Below, in pieces: positions 37,762-46,470 of a stretch of DNA of 64,000 nt. Made by a program: the position numbers and the translations under genes. How positions within the stretch are numbered: the first letter of the stretch is position 1; every line of letters begins with the position of its first letter. The stretch is taken from contig NZ_PEEX01000001.1 of assembly GCF_002754245.1 (NCBI RefSeq), positions 5,064,001 through 5,128,000 of the forward strand, read 5' to 3'. This DNA comes from Chryseobacterium sp. 52 (GTDB taxonomy: Bacteria; Bacteroidota; Bacteroidia; Flavobacteriales; Weeksellaceae). The notes beneath the pieces were generated by a model that saw only the letters and a list, made by a program, of their open reading frames with translations, made no database searches and was not told the origin of the DNA.

Positions 37762-37881
37762 TTATTTCTTTTCTTTTGTTTCAGAAGGACCGATAGATTT
37801 AGATCCTTTTCTAGGTCTTCTTTTACCATAACTTCCAGAATTGATTTTGCCTCTTCTTGATTTTCTGTCTCCTTTTCCCAT
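37762..37881 (-). CDS. 30S ribosomal protein THX
   Basis: A 39-codon minus-strand gene found by reading the sequence directly. The peptide starts MGKGDRKSRRGKINSGSYG and ends SETKEKK, and is very basic, which matches the small THX (bTHX) protein that binds the head of the 30S subunit and is common in Bacteroidota. The ATG is at 37881 and the TAA at 37764-37762, just before the shared terminator. Confidence 0.9.
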   Translation of the reverse strand: MGKGDRKSRRGKINSGSYGKRRPRKGSKSIGPSETKEKK

Positions 37882-37966
37882 AATGATATCTATTTTATTG
37901 GTTCAACACTAAATTAGGCAATATGCTTTATAACGAAAAATTAAGGCTGTTAAAATTTTTATAAAT

Positions 37967-39361
37967 CTACACCTTCACAGTCTTCCACTTTCCTTTTTTA
38001 AACAAAATAAAAGCGACAATGGTAATTAATGTTTCGGCGACGGGAATAGAGATAAACACCCCTTTCGGTCCCATCTCGAAATGTTTTGAAAGAAAATAAG
38101 CCAGCGGAATCTGAAACAGCCAGAATCCAAAGAAATTCACCCAGGTTGGTGTCCATGTATCACCAGCTCCGTTAAAAGCATTAATAAGTACCATCCCTAT
38201 TCCATAAAAAATAAATCCGACACTCATAATGTGCAGGGCATTTTTAGCAAATTCTTTGATCCCGGTTTCCTGTGTAAAAAATCCGACAAGAACGTCTCCC
38301 AGCAGGAAAAATATTAAATTGACAGCCAGCATGAAGATGACATTATATTTTACCGTTTTCATAACAGACTGTTCTGCCCTCAGCATTTCATTGGCTCCCA
38401 TGTTCTGCCCCACCAGTGTGGAAGCGGCATTACTGAGTCCCCAGGCAGGAAGCATAAAGAACATCATCAGCCTCAAAGCGGTCTGATAGCCGGCAGAAGC
38501 ATTTTCTCCTCCGGTAGTTGCCACCAGCTGGGCAAGAAAAATCCAGCTGCATGAAGCGATCACAAATTGGAAGATTCCGGGTGTTGCAATCTTTACAATA
38601 GCTTTTATCTGCTTGAAATCAGGATTAAAGTAAGGAAGGGCAATACGAATCTGGGTATCTGCAACCAAAAGATGATACAGCTGGTAAATAACCCCAATAC
38701 TCCGTCCTATTGTTGTTGCCAGAGCAGCTCCCGTAAGCCCCATCGCAGGAATGGGTCCGAAACCTTTAATCAGAACAGGACAAAGAATAATGTTGACAAT
38801 ATTGGCGATCCAAAGAGACTTCATCGCAATAGCTGCATTTCCGGCTCCCCTGAAGATCCCGTTTATCAAAAATAAAAGCATGATGATCACGCTGCTTCCC
38901 ATCATAATCCTTGTAAAGTCTTTCCCATAGGCTGCCGCTTCAGGCTTTGAACCCATCAGAACCAAAATTTCCTCGGCATAAATCACCCCGAATAAACTTA
39001 ATATGATGGTAATAATAAATGAAACCAACATCACCTGCGCGGCACTTCTCGAAGCCTGTTCCGGGTTTTTCTCCCCAATTCTCCGGGCAACCAGGGCTGT
39101 TGCTGCCATGCTCATTCCTATTGCGATAGAATACATTACAGAAAGCACGGATTCTGTTAAACCGACAGTCTGAATTGCGTAACCACTTTCTTTCAAATGT
39201 CCGACAAAATACAGATCAACCAATGCAAACACGGATTCCATCGCCATTTCCAGCATCATAGGAATCGCTAAAAGAAGTACGGCACTTCTTATTGTTATTT
39301 TGGTGTAATCTACTTCCTCACCACTGAATGCTCTTTTAAAAAATTCTATGTATTTTGTCAT
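37967..39361 (-). CDS. MATE family efflux transporter
   Basis: A 464-aa inner-membrane antiporter of the multidrug and toxin extrusion family, with about twelve hydrophobic segments. Family-like stretches are IPMMLEMAMESVFALVDLYFVGHL near residue 33-56, SMAATALVARRIGE near 83, and a second half with similar QNMGANEMLRAEQSV near residue 318, reflecting the internal duplication. Substrates are typically cationic drugs or metabolites exchanged for Na+ or H+, but the substrate here is unknown. It stands alone and is divergent from the ankyrin gene. Confidence 0.93.
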   Translation of the reverse strand: MTKYIEFFKRAFSGEEVDYTKITIRSAVLLLAIPMMLEMAMESVFALVDLYFVGHLKESGYAIQTVGLTESVLSVMYSIAIGMSMAATALVARRIGEKNPEQASRSAAQVMLVSFIITIILSLFGVIYAEEILVLMGSKPEAAAYGKDFTRIMMGSSVIIMLLFLINGIFRGAGNAAIAMKSLWIANIVNIILCPVLIKGFGPIPAMGLTGAALATTIGRSIGVIYQLYHLLVADTQIRIALPYFNPDFKQIKAIVKIATPGIFQFVIASCSWIFLAQLVATTGGENASAGYQTALRLMMFFMLPAWGLSNAASTLVGQNMGANEMLRAEQSVMKTVKYNVIFMLAVNLIFFLLGDVLVGFFTQETGIKEFAKNALHIMSVGFIFYGIGMVLINAFNGAGDTWTPTWVNFFGFWLFQIPLAYFLSKHFEMGPKGVFISIPVAETLITIVAFILFKKGKWKTVKV

Positions 39362-39387
39362 TTTATAATTAATAATGATCTGATTAT

Positions 39388-39395
39388 CAAAAATA
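39388..39395 (-). promoter_or_regulatory. Candidate -7 box for the MATE gene
   Basis: Minus-strand TATTTTTG, 26 bases before the ATG at 39361. Confidence 0.45.
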
Positions 39396-39444
39396 CAAAT
39401 TCAATTCTTATAAAAATTCAGTTACTTATATCAAAAAAATAATT

Positions 39445-39452
39445 TAGATTTG
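39445..39452 (+). promoter_or_regulatory. Candidate -7 box for the ankyrin gene
   Basis: TAGATTTG, 21 bases before the ATG at 39474. Confidence 0.45.
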
Positions 39453-39473
39453 TATATTATTAAAATAAATCCT

Positions 39474-39833
39474 ATGAAAAAAATAATCTCTACTGCCTTT
39501 TTACTTATCATCTCAGTATCTGCCAATATGTTTTCTGCACAATCTCTAAGCAAAAAACAAATGCAGGCTATTCAGTCTGACAACGTTGTGACATTCAAAA
39601 AGAATTTTGCAAAAGGAGATTACAATAAGTGTTTTGACCTTAAGGATGAAACTTTCAGTGCATTAGGTTTCAGCTCTCTTTACGGTAGAAATAAGATCAT
39701 TACATTTCTTCTGGACAATAAGGCTGACATTAATAAGGCCTGTAACGGTAAAACGCCTCTTGCTCTGGCGGAAGCTGGAAATAAAGAGGAAACGATACAG
39801 CTACTGCTTCAAAAAGGGGCTGTCAGAAATTAA
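39474..39833 (+). CDS. Small exported ankyrin-repeat protein
   Basis: About 119 aa from the ATG at 39474. It has a signal peptide (MKKIISTAFLLIISVSANMFSAQ), then three short ankyrin-like units with the signatures YGRNKIITFLLDNKADINKA and GKTPLALAEAGNKEETIQLLLQKGA. Ankyrin repeats bind proteins; in bacteria small periplasmic ones have been linked to catalase or stress functions, but no partner is visible here. A terminator follows within 25 bases. Confidence 0.82.
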   Translation: MKKIISTAFLLIISVSANMFSAQSLSKKQMQAIQSDNVVTFKKNFAKGDYNKCFDLKDETFSALGFSSLYGRNKIITFLLDNKADINKACNGKTPLALAEAGNKEETIQLLLQKGAVRN

Positions 39834-39855
39834 AAGATCCGAAAATTGATATATG

Positions 39856-39880
39856 AAACTTCCGAAAGGAAGTTTTTTTT
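39856..39880 (+). terminator. Terminator after the ankyrin gene
   Basis: AAACTTCC and GGAAGTTT around a GAAA tetraloop, then a run of eight T. The last T residues form part of the likely -33 element of the aspS promoter. Confidence 0.88.
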
Positions 39881-39911
39881 GTTTAAAAAACCTCCAAAAA
39901 TCTTATCTTTG
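39878..39911 (+). promoter_or_regulatory. aspS promoter
   Basis: TTTG at 39878-39881 and TATCTTTG at 39904-39911, 22 bases apart, fit the Bacteroidota -33/-7 pattern. A 62-base leader then carries a perfect hairpin (separate entry). Confidence 0.65.
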
Positions 39912-39924
39912 CAAACGAAAATTA

Positions 39925-39946
39925 AAGGCTCAAATTTTTGAGCCTT
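39925..39946 (+). promoter_or_regulatory. Leader hairpin before aspS
   Basis: A perfect 10-bp inverted repeat (AAGGCTCAAA with TTTGAGCCTT, loop TT) between the promoter and the aspS ATG at 39973. No T-run follows, so it is not a simple terminator. Possible roles are RNA stability or translational control. Confidence 0.4.
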
Positions 39947-39972
39947 AAACATTGAACCTTAAACAAATAATT

Positions 39973-41733
39973 ATGTTTCGATCACACACGAACGGAGAAT
40001 TATCTCTGAAAAATCTTAATGAAGAAGTTACACTTTCCGGATGGGTACAGACTATCCGTGATAAAGGATTTATGATTTGGATAGATCTTCGGGATCGTTA
40101 CGGAATTACTCAGCTGGTTTTTGACCAGGACCGTTCTTCTGCACAATTGATGGAGGAAGCAAAAAAACTGGGCCGTGAATTCGTTATTCAGGTTACAGGA
40201 AAAGTAATCGAAAGGGTAAGCAAAAATCCTAATATTCCAACAGGGGAAATTGAAATTTTAGTGGAAAAATTAGCGGTTCTTAATGAGTCTCAGCTTCCGC
40301 CTTTCACTATTGAAGATGAAACGGATGGTGGTGAAGAATTAAGAATGAAATACCGTTACCTGGATATCAGAAGAGCTCCGGTAAGAGATAAACTGATCTT
40401 CCGTCACAAAATGGCTCAGAAGGTAAGAAACTATCTTTCAGATGAAGGATTTATTGAGGTTGAAACTCCGGTTTTAATTAAATCTACTCCGGAAGGGGCA
40501 AGAGATTTTGTGGTTCCAAGCAGAATGAATCCGGGACAGTTTTACGCACTTCCACAATCGCCACAGACGTTCAAGCAGCTTCTGATGGTTGGAGGAATGG
40601 ATAAATATTTCCAGATTGTAAAATGTTTCCGTGATGAAGATTTAAGAGCCGACAGACAGCCGGAATTTACACAGATCGACTGTGAAATGGCTTTTGTAGA
40701 GCAGGAAGATATTATGAATGTCTTTGAAGGCATGACGAAAACGCTGATCAAAGATATTACGGGACAGGAATTCGGAGATTTCCCGAGAATGACTTTCGCG
40801 GATGCGATGAAAAAATACGGAAATGACAAACCGGACATCCGTTTCGGAATGGAATTCGTAGAGCTTAATGAGCTTGTTAAAGGAAAAGACTTTAAAATAT
40901 TTGACGACGCTGAACTGGTGGTCGGAATCAATGTGGAAGGATGTGCTGACTATACGAGAAAGCAGATCGATGAGCTGGTAGACTGGGTAAAACGTCCGCA
41001 GGTAGGAGCTTCAGGAATGGTTTGGGCTAAGTTCCAGAACGACGGTGTAAAAACTTCTTCTGTGAATAAGTTCTACAACGAGGAAGATCTGGCGAAGATC
41101 ATTGAAAAATTCGGAGCTAAAGAAGGGGACTTAATGCTGATCTTATCCGGAAACGAAAATAAGGTAAGAGCGCAGCTTTCTGCTTTGAGAATGGAGCTTG
41201 GAAACCGTTTGGGACTAAGAAAAGGAAATGTATTTGCACCACTTTGGGTGGTAGACTTCCCATTATTGGAATTTGACGAAGACACGCAGAGATACCATGC
41301 TATGCATCACCCTTTTACTTCTCCTAAGCCTGAAGATATTCACTTACTGGAAACAGATCCGGGCAAAGCAAGAGCGAATGCGTATGATATGGTTCTTAAC
41401 GGAAACGAAATTGGTGGGGGTTCTATCAGAATCTTTAACAAGGATCTTCAGTCTAAAATGTTTGATCTTTTAGGGTTTACTAAGGAAGAAGCAGAAGCTC
41501 AGTTCGGATTTTTGATGAATGCCTTTAAGTATGGCGCACCGCCTCACGGTGGTTTGGCTTTCGGATTTGACCGTTTGGTGGCTATTCTTGATGGAAACGA
41601 GGTGATCAGAGATTATATTGCATTCCCTAAGAATAATTCCGGGCGTGATGTGATGATTGACGCGCCTGCATCTATTGCTGAGGCACAGCTTGATGAACTG
41701 GAGTTAAAATTAAATCTTCATCCCAAAAACTAA
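39973..41733 (+). CDS. aspS: Aspartate--tRNA ligase
   Basis: Class II aminoacyl-tRNA synthetase that charges tRNA-Asp. The ATG at 39973 ([10 protein letters not shown]) gives 586 aa; an in-frame codon at 39952 would add seven residues and is less likely. An OB-fold anticodon-binding domain fills residues 1-110, followed by motif 2-like [18 protein letters not shown] near residue 217 and motif 3 [14 protein letters not shown] near residue 530. The bacterial GAD insertion domain lies between. It is monocistronic with its own promoter and terminator. Whether it is discriminating or non-discriminating cannot be judged here. Confidence 0.97.
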   Translation: MFRSHTNGELSLKNLNEEVTLSGWVQTIRDKGFMIWIDLRDRYGITQLVFDQDRSSAQLMEEAKKLGREFVIQVTGKVIERVSKNPNIPTGEIEILVEKLAVLNESQLPPFTIEDETDGGEELRMKYRYLDIRRAPVRDKLIFRHKMAQKVRNYLSDEGFIEVETPVLIKSTPEGARDFVVPSRMNPGQFYALPQSPQTFKQLLMVGGMDKYFQIVKCFRDEDLRADRQPEFTQIDCEMAFVEQEDIMNVFEGMTKTLIKDITGQEFGDFPRMTFADAMKKYGNDKPDIRFGMEFVELNELVKGKDFKIFDDAELVVGINVEGCADYTRKQIDELVDWVKRPQVGASGMVWAKFQNDGVKTSSVNKFYNEEDLAKIIEKFGAKEGDLMLILSGNENKVRAQLSALRMELGNRLGLRKGNVFAPLWVVDFPLLEFDEDTQRYHAMHHPFTSPKPEDIHLLETDPGKARANAYDMVLNGNEIGGGSIRIFNKDLQSKMFDLLGFTKEEAEAQFGFLMNAFKYGAPPHGGLAFGFDRLVAILDGNEVIRDYIAFPKNNSGRDVMIDAPASIAEAQLDELELKLNLHPKN

Positions 41734-41790
41734 TTGCATTAAGCAGAACTCTTCATTCTGAAGTTCAGGAAAAGTAAGAGTACCAAATAA

Positions 41791-41824
41791 AAAATACGGT
41801 AGTTTTTTCATGCTACCGTATTTT
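41791..41824 (+). terminator. Terminator after aspS
   Basis: AAAATACGGTAG pairs with CTACCGTATTTT around a 10-base T-rich loop and ends in TTTT, 58 bases past the stop. Confidence 0.82.
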
Positions 41825-41943
41825 CAAATCATTTGTGTTTTTACTTCATTTGTGTTTTTAGAATCTAACCTATTCCGATTACTGTTATCTATTTCTTAAG
41901 CCCCAAATTCTCAATCCATACACAACAGTAATTTAAAACAGGC

Positions 41944-42270
41944 TTATATGAGGAAATTTTTTTTCCATTTGGCGACACTGTTTCTGCTTAATTTAAAATA
42001 GGCAGCTACTTCAGTGTTATTTAAGTTATTTCTCTTTTGATAATCCAGAATTTCCACTATTGCAGATTTACTGTAAAACCGATGTCTCTGATTAAATGCA
42101 AACGTTTCTTTATCCTTAACACCAAATACGAGGATATTCAGTTTAATGATGTCCAGCGTTGACATTTTTCTCTTTTTCAATATCGACTGACATTCTTCTT
42201 CTTTGTGAGGGTATTTTCTTGAAATAATGTCGGTAAAAATTCTTTTATAATCCGGTTCCTGGTTTTCCAT
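41944..42270 (-). CDS. Small HTH protein, Chryseobacterium-type
   Basis: A 108-aa soluble protein. The C-terminal third (ILDYQKRNNLNNTEVAAYFKLSRNSVAKWKKNFL) is a clear helix-turn-helix of the transposase-orfA kind. I recall similar short proteins in many copies across Chryseobacterium genomes, often near the larger HTH gene type that follows here, but this is memory, not a search. No transposase catalytic domain, terminal inverted repeats or target duplications are visible, so it is not a recognisable insertion sequence. It could be a regulator or a domesticated remnant. Confidence 0.65.
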   Translation of the reverse strand: MENQEPDYKRIFTDIISRKYPHKEEECQSILKKRKMSTLDIIKLNILVFGVKDKETFAFNQRHRFYSKSAIVEILDYQKRNNLNNTEVAAYFKLSRNSVAKWKKNFLI

Positions 42271-42427
42271 GCGTCTGTTTTATTAATTTTTTTTCATTGG
42301 GTTTAAAAGCAAAATCATCACTGTTATTCTTCCCCGACCCTCTGTTTTTATAAACTGTTTTTATCATCAGGGAGCTGAATTATTTCCGAACTCCATTACA
42401 TTTGAAGTTTTATTTAAGTGCTGAAAC

Positions 42428-42850
42428 TTAATCCTTTTTATACTTCTTTGTCCATTTATAAATAGTGGTCTTTGGAATTCTATATTCCTGGATAATCTGC
42501 TGTATGGTCTTTTCTTTTGATTCTACAAGTTCTAAAACAAAATCTATGATTTCCTTTGTATAAATTTTTTTCCTGAACTGAGGAATTCCTTTATCGGTCT
42601 GCTTTATTGCAGAAGAAGAGGGCGGGGCATACAAGATCAAATGCTGGGAATAAATTCTGAAAAAATCATATTCCAGCAGTTTACTCCACTTTAAAAGAAT
42701 AGCCGTATCCAGACTTTCCAGCTGATACATTTCTTCCACTTCCTTCTCCGTACATTTAAGGAACTGGCAAATACGGAGCATCTGAATATCAAGCCCGTTT
42801 ACTCTTTTATGAACTAAAGAGCCAATATGTATATCTTTAAAATTTTCCAT
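42428..42850 (-). CDS. HTH protein, Chryseobacterium multi-copy type
   Basis: A 140-aa protein with two parts. The N-terminus (IHIGSLVHKRVNGLDIQMLRICQFLKCTEKEVEEMY) resembles an XRE-like DNA-binding domain. The middle (LLKWSKLLEYDFFRIYSQHLILYAPP) is a stretch I recall as conserved in a multi-copy Chryseobacterium family often labelled transposase. The C-terminus (EYRIPKTTIYKWTKKYK) is an IS3 orfA-like helix-turn-helix. No catalytic DDE region follows. A 157-base gap separates it from the 108-aa HTH gene. Confidence 0.68.
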   Translation of the reverse strand: MENFKDIHIGSLVHKRVNGLDIQMLRICQFLKCTEKEVEEMYQLESLDTAILLKWSKLLEYDFFRIYSQHLILYAPPSSSAIKQTDKGIPQFRKKIYTKEIIDFVLELVESKEKTIQQIIQEYRIPKTTIYKWTKKYKKD

Positions 42851-42943
42851 TAAGCATTGTTGTTGACGGACAGGGAAATCACGTCGGTTTATTCAAAAAA
42901 AATCAAGTCAGTATTTGTCTTAAAACAGCATCGTGCAGCCTCA

Positions 42944-43789
42944 CTAATACACAGTAACTGCCTGAGACCAGAATTGAGTGCTTGCTGGCCCACTGTATGA
43001 AGCATTTAATCTGGATTCATAAAATAAAGGATTTTGTATAGAGCTTATATAGGTTAGGAAAGAAAAAGTTGTTTGTCCAATTTTCTGTCCGGAAGCATAG
43101 TTCTGCCATGTATTGTAATTGGCAGCTGTAAAAGTAATTGTAAAAAGAGCAGACGTTATATTCCCATTAAACCATGATATCCTGTTACATGAATAGGTAG
43201 TGGTAACGGGAGGAGGACTGGTCATTCTCATTTGAAGATAGATATTGCCGGGATCCTCGTTAATTCTAAATTCAAGATTTCCTACGGTTGTGGTAATACT
43301 CGGATTTGGTATTCCGGCATAAGAAAATTTCCCGGTTACACTTCCAAAAGAGTTGCTCACCATCTGCAGTAATGCCCACACCGGAGCTGCTGCCGTTCCT
43401 ATGTTGACATACATCCCTTCTCCGTTTAATGTGGTTCCCGTATGATACACCACCAGACCTTTAGCAGGTAATGTGATCGTTACCCCATCGGTTGGGTTCA
43501 ACAAAGCAACTCTTGGAGGTAAAAAGCCTTTTTTGGTTGTTGTTCCAGCGGTATTTATCTCTAAAAATGCAGAAGGATCCGGTGCTGTTGTCCCTATACC
43601 TATCTGCCCCGTAGAAGTAACTGCAAAATCATTCGCCTGCTGGGCTGCTGTAGGCGTTCCTGAAGCCGGATTGTCTTTGGCTCCATCTACATTAAAACTG
43701 CCTTGAGGGTTCGAAGTATCAATACCAACCTGGCTAAAGGCTAAAGTGTTAAAAACCAATAAGGTTAATAAAAATAAATTCTTTTTCAT
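42944..43789 (-). CDS. Secreted repeat-type protein, function unknown
   Basis: About 281 aa from the ATG at 43789, which gives signal peptide MKKNLFLLTLLVFNTLAFSQ. An upstream in-frame start at 43849 would place it inside a repeated intergenic segment. The mature N-terminus VGIDTSNPQGSFNVDGAK and GIGTTAPDPSAFLEIN are the (I/V)GI(N/D)T(T/S)NP motifs common in Flavobacteriia surface proteins and reminiscent of phage tail-fibre stalks. No T9SS tail is apparent. Its signal-peptide DNA is almost identical to the next gene's, though the rest differs. It is the last gene of a likely three-gene run. Confidence 0.7.
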   Translation of the reverse strand: MKKNLFLLTLLVFNTLAFSQVGIDTSNPQGSFNVDGAKDNPASGTPTAAQQANDFAVTSTGQIGIGTTAPDPSAFLEINTAGTTTKKGFLPPRVALLNPTDGVTITLPAKGLVVYHTGTTLNGEGMYVNIGTAAAPVWALLQMVSNSFGSVTGKFSYAGIPNPSITTTVGNLEFRINEDPGNIYLQMRMTSPPPVTTTYSCNRISWFNGNITSALFTITFTAANYNTWQNYASGQKIGQTTFSFLTYISSIQNPLFYESRLNASYSGPASTQFWSQAVTVY

Positions 43790-45076
43790 TATGTGTGTAT
43801 TTAATTTTTTTTTAAGTAATTGCTTAATTCGCTTTTTGTATGTGAGCAATAAATCATGACTTATCTAAAAAAGCCTGATGACTTATCAATTGCAAAGAAC
43901 ATTATAGATTGTTCCGTCACTTATTTTTAAAACTCTTCCAAAATCATAGATTCTTTTATGCCCGAGACATCAGACAGTGTGCAGGTAAGCCTTATAATCA
44001 CACCTGTAGTAACATCATAAACATGATATACATTATACTCGTTTGCCCCGCCAGCATAATTATCATCCAAATTGGTCCATGTATTTCCCGGAATCGACTT
44101 TACTGTTCTTACCTGATATACAGTAGAACTACCATTTCCGACATATTCAACATCCCAGATATTAAACGTTCTTGCAACAGGATCATTTAATCTCATTTGC
44201 CAATACCCGCCTGTGGTTGATTGGCTGTATCTAAAAGAATATAATCCTGACCCTGTGTTTAGAACTACCGCATTGCTCGCTGGTATCAGACGTTGTTTTG
44301 TTACGGAAGATCCAGTGGATGCTGTATTCCCGGAGATCACATTCCCGCTTGCATCAGTTGCTAAAACCGATATAGATGGAAATTGTGTCATTTTAACTCC
44401 TGAAATTCCGGTAGTCTTACTATTTACTTCAAGACTGGCTGTAGGAGCATTGGTTCCTACCCCTACCCTGTCGTTAGCAGCATCTACAGAAAGTGTAGTT
44501 CCATCTACAGAAAAACCGTTAACTGCATTAGAAGTAAAACCTAAGGTATTGGCTCCCTGTGTTACCATTCTGTTTCCACCAAGCGTTCCATTTGTGGTAT
44601 AAATATTATCTCCGGATCCGCTACTCTTCAATTTCTGCCAAAGGGAGCCGTCAAAATAATAAAAACCTACCGCGTCTATATTCGCTGTTGTTCCCGTTTG
44701 CGTCCCTGTAGACACTGCATTGACATAAATTAAGGTAGAAGTGGCAACACCGGTCATGCTTTGGGCTTTTTCCCTGTCAACTCTTGGAACTAAAAGTCCT
44801 TCAGGATTTGTGGAAGTGCCTGCAGCGTTTTTAGCGGTAATATCCAGTGTAGCAGCAGGATTGGTCGTATTAACACCAATCTGGCCAAAGGCTAAAGCGT
44901 TAAAAACCAATAAGGTTAATAAAAATAAATTTTTTTCCATTATGTGTGTATTTAATTTTTTTTAAAGTGATTGCTTAATTCGCTTTTGTATGTGAGTAAT
45001 AAATCATGACCTATCTAAAAAAGCTTGATGACTTATCAATTGCAAAGAACATCATAGATTGTTCCGTCACTTATTT
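43789..45076 (-). repeat. Tandem-duplicated upstream segments in the surface-protein locus
   Basis: The 137-base segment 43790-43926 and the 136-base segment 44941-45076 are about 93% alike. The homology runs on into the neighbouring coding sequences, which are also near-identical (43927-44940 and 45077-46099). Stop-to-stop spacing is 1150 bases. Together they mark a recent tandem duplication. Confidence 0.85.
43927..44940 (-). CDS. Secreted surface-type protein, copy 1 of a tandem pair
   Basis: A 337-aa exported protein. Signal peptide (MEKNLFLLTLLVFNALAFGQ), then IGVNTTNPAATLDITAKNAAGTS, a central FYYFDGSLWQKLKSSGSGDN stretch, a second stalk-like motif RVGVGTNAPTASLEVN near residue 158, and a C-terminal globular part. 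Function is unknown; the motifs suggest a fibrous, possibly trimeric surface protein. It is about 95% identical to the next gene, with small differences mainly near residues 270-290. Its signal-peptide DNA is closer to that of the gene at 42944-43789 than to its own duplicate. No T9SS tail is seen. Confidence 0.75.
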   Translation of the reverse strand: MEKNLFLLTLLVFNALAFGQIGVNTTNPAATLDITAKNAAGTSTNPEGLLVPRVDREKAQSMTGVATSTLIYVNAVSTGTQTGTTANIDAVGFYYFDGSLWQKLKSSGSGDNIYTTNGTLGGNRMVTQGANTLGFTSNAVNGFSVDGTTLSVDAANDRVGVGTNAPTASLEVNSKTTGISGVKMTQFPSISVLATDASGNVISGNTASTGSSVTKQRLIPASNAVVLNTGSGLYSFRYSQSTTGGYWQMRLNDPVARTFNIWDVEYVGNGSSTVYQVRTVKSIPGNTWTNLDDNYAGGANEYNVYHVYDVTTGVIIRLTCTLSDVSGIKESMILEEF

Positions 45077-46099
45077 TTAAAACTCTTCCAAAATCATAGA
45101 TTCTTTTATGCCCGAGACATCAGACAGTGTGCAGGTAAGCCTTATAATCACACCTGTAGTAACATCGTAAACATGATACGTATTATACTCGTTTGCCCCA
45201 CCGGCAACATTATTATCTAAATTGGTCCATGTATTTCCCGGAATCGACTTTACTGTTCTTACCTGATATACAGTAGCATTACCAGTTCCACCAGTTCCGA
45301 CATATTCAACATCCCAGATATTAAACGTTCTTGCAACAGGATCATTTAATCTCATTTGCCAATATCCACCAGTAGTTGATAGGCTGTATCTAAAAGAATA
45401 TAACCCTGACCCTGTGTTTAGCTCTACTGTGCTGCTCGCTGGTACCAGACGTTGTTTTGTTACGGAAGATCCGGTGGATGTTGTATTCCCGGAGATCACA
45501 TTGCCGCTTGCATCCGTTGCTAAAACCGATATAGACGGAAATTGTGTCATTTTAACTCCTGAAATTCCGGTAGTCTTACTATTTACCTCAAGACTGGCTG
45601 TAGGAGCATTGGTTCCTACCCCTACCCTGTCGTTAGCAGCATCTACAGAAAGTGTAGTTCCATCTACAGAAAAACCGTTAACTGCATTAGAAGTAAAACC
45701 TAAGGTATTGGTTCCCTGTGTTACCATTCTGTTTCCACCAAGCGTTCCATCTGTGGTATAAATATTATCTCCGGATCCGCTACTCTTCAATTTCTGCCAA
45801 AGGGAGCCGTCAAAATAATAAAAACCTACCGCGTCTATATTCGCTGTTGTGCCCGTTTGCGTCCCTGTAGACACTGCATTGACATAAATTAAGGTAGAGG
45901 TAGCAACACTGGTCATGCTTTGGGCTTTTTCCCTGTCAACTCTCGGAACTAAAAGTCCTTCAGGATTTGTGGAAGTCCCTGCAGCATTTTTAGCGGTAAT
46001 ATCCAGCGTCGCGGCAGGGCCGGAAGTATTAATACCAACCTGACCAAAAGCGAAGGTGTTAAATGATAACAAAACCAACGAAATCTTTAATTTTTTCAT
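45077..46099 (-). CDS. Secreted surface-type protein, copy 2 of a tandem pair
   Basis: A 340-aa exported protein, 95% or so identical to the neighbouring copy. It differs in its signal peptide (MKKLKISLVLLSFNTFAFGQ) and in a three-residue insertion (VGTGGTGNATVY) in the C-terminal part. The stalk motifs INTSGPAATLDI and RVGVGTNAPTASLEV are kept. It is the first gene of the likely transcript reaching to 42944, and lies 371 bases from the divergent TPR/LuxR regulator. Confidence 0.75.
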   Translation of the reverse strand: MKKLKISLVLLSFNTFAFGQVGINTSGPAATLDITAKNAAGTSTNPEGLLVPRVDREKAQSMTSVATSTLIYVNAVSTGTQTGTTANIDAVGFYYFDGSLWQKLKSSGSGDNIYTTDGTLGGNRMVTQGTNTLGFTSNAVNGFSVDGTTLSVDAANDRVGVGTNAPTASLEVNSKTTGISGVKMTQFPSISVLATDASGNVISGNTTSTGSSVTKQRLVPASSTVELNTGSGLYSFRYSLSTTGGYWQMRLNDPVARTFNIWDVEYVGTGGTGNATVYQVRTVKSIPGNTWTNLDNNVAGGANEYNTYHVYDVTTGVIIRLTCTLSDVSGIKESMILEEF

Positions 46100-46470
46100 A
46101 CGATTAGAGCTTAATGTGTTTTTACTTTTAATTTGTGCTTATCCGTTCAATCCATCGACCTGTTTGTTGGTATGTGACTGATTGAATTCTACGCAAAAGT
46201 ATAAGCGTTACTTAAAACTCTAATTTTTTTTAGCGTTATTTTATATTATAATTCAGGGTTTATACTTTTAAAAAACATTATTATCAACAAATACAAATAT
46301 CTGATTAACAGTAAATTAAAAATACACAAGCATTAATTTTATTCTAATTAAGAAAATGCGACTTATAATTATAAATAATTCGTTTTATTAGCATCTGTAA
46401 CCGTGATTTTTTATGGCATTAAAAATGTTGTACCTATTTAAATGAGTTTTTAATTTTAAATACCTGTTGT
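46100..46470. other. Divergent intergenic region before the regulator
   Basis: A 371-base AT-rich gap between the secreted-protein run and the TPR/LuxR gene. A minus-strand TACTTTTG at 46201-46194 is a candidate -7 box for the secreted run. I see no matching box for the regulator and no coding frame. It is the natural place for binding sites of the regulator. Confidence 0.5.

Noticed and set aside
37762-37881. THX gene as noise between genes
   Set aside because: Considered noise at first because it is only 39 codons, but the full peptide matches the THX pattern, so it is kept as a gene.
41944-42850. Possible insertion sequence formed by the two HTH genes
   Set aside because: No catalytic transposase domain, inverted ends or target duplication can be seen.
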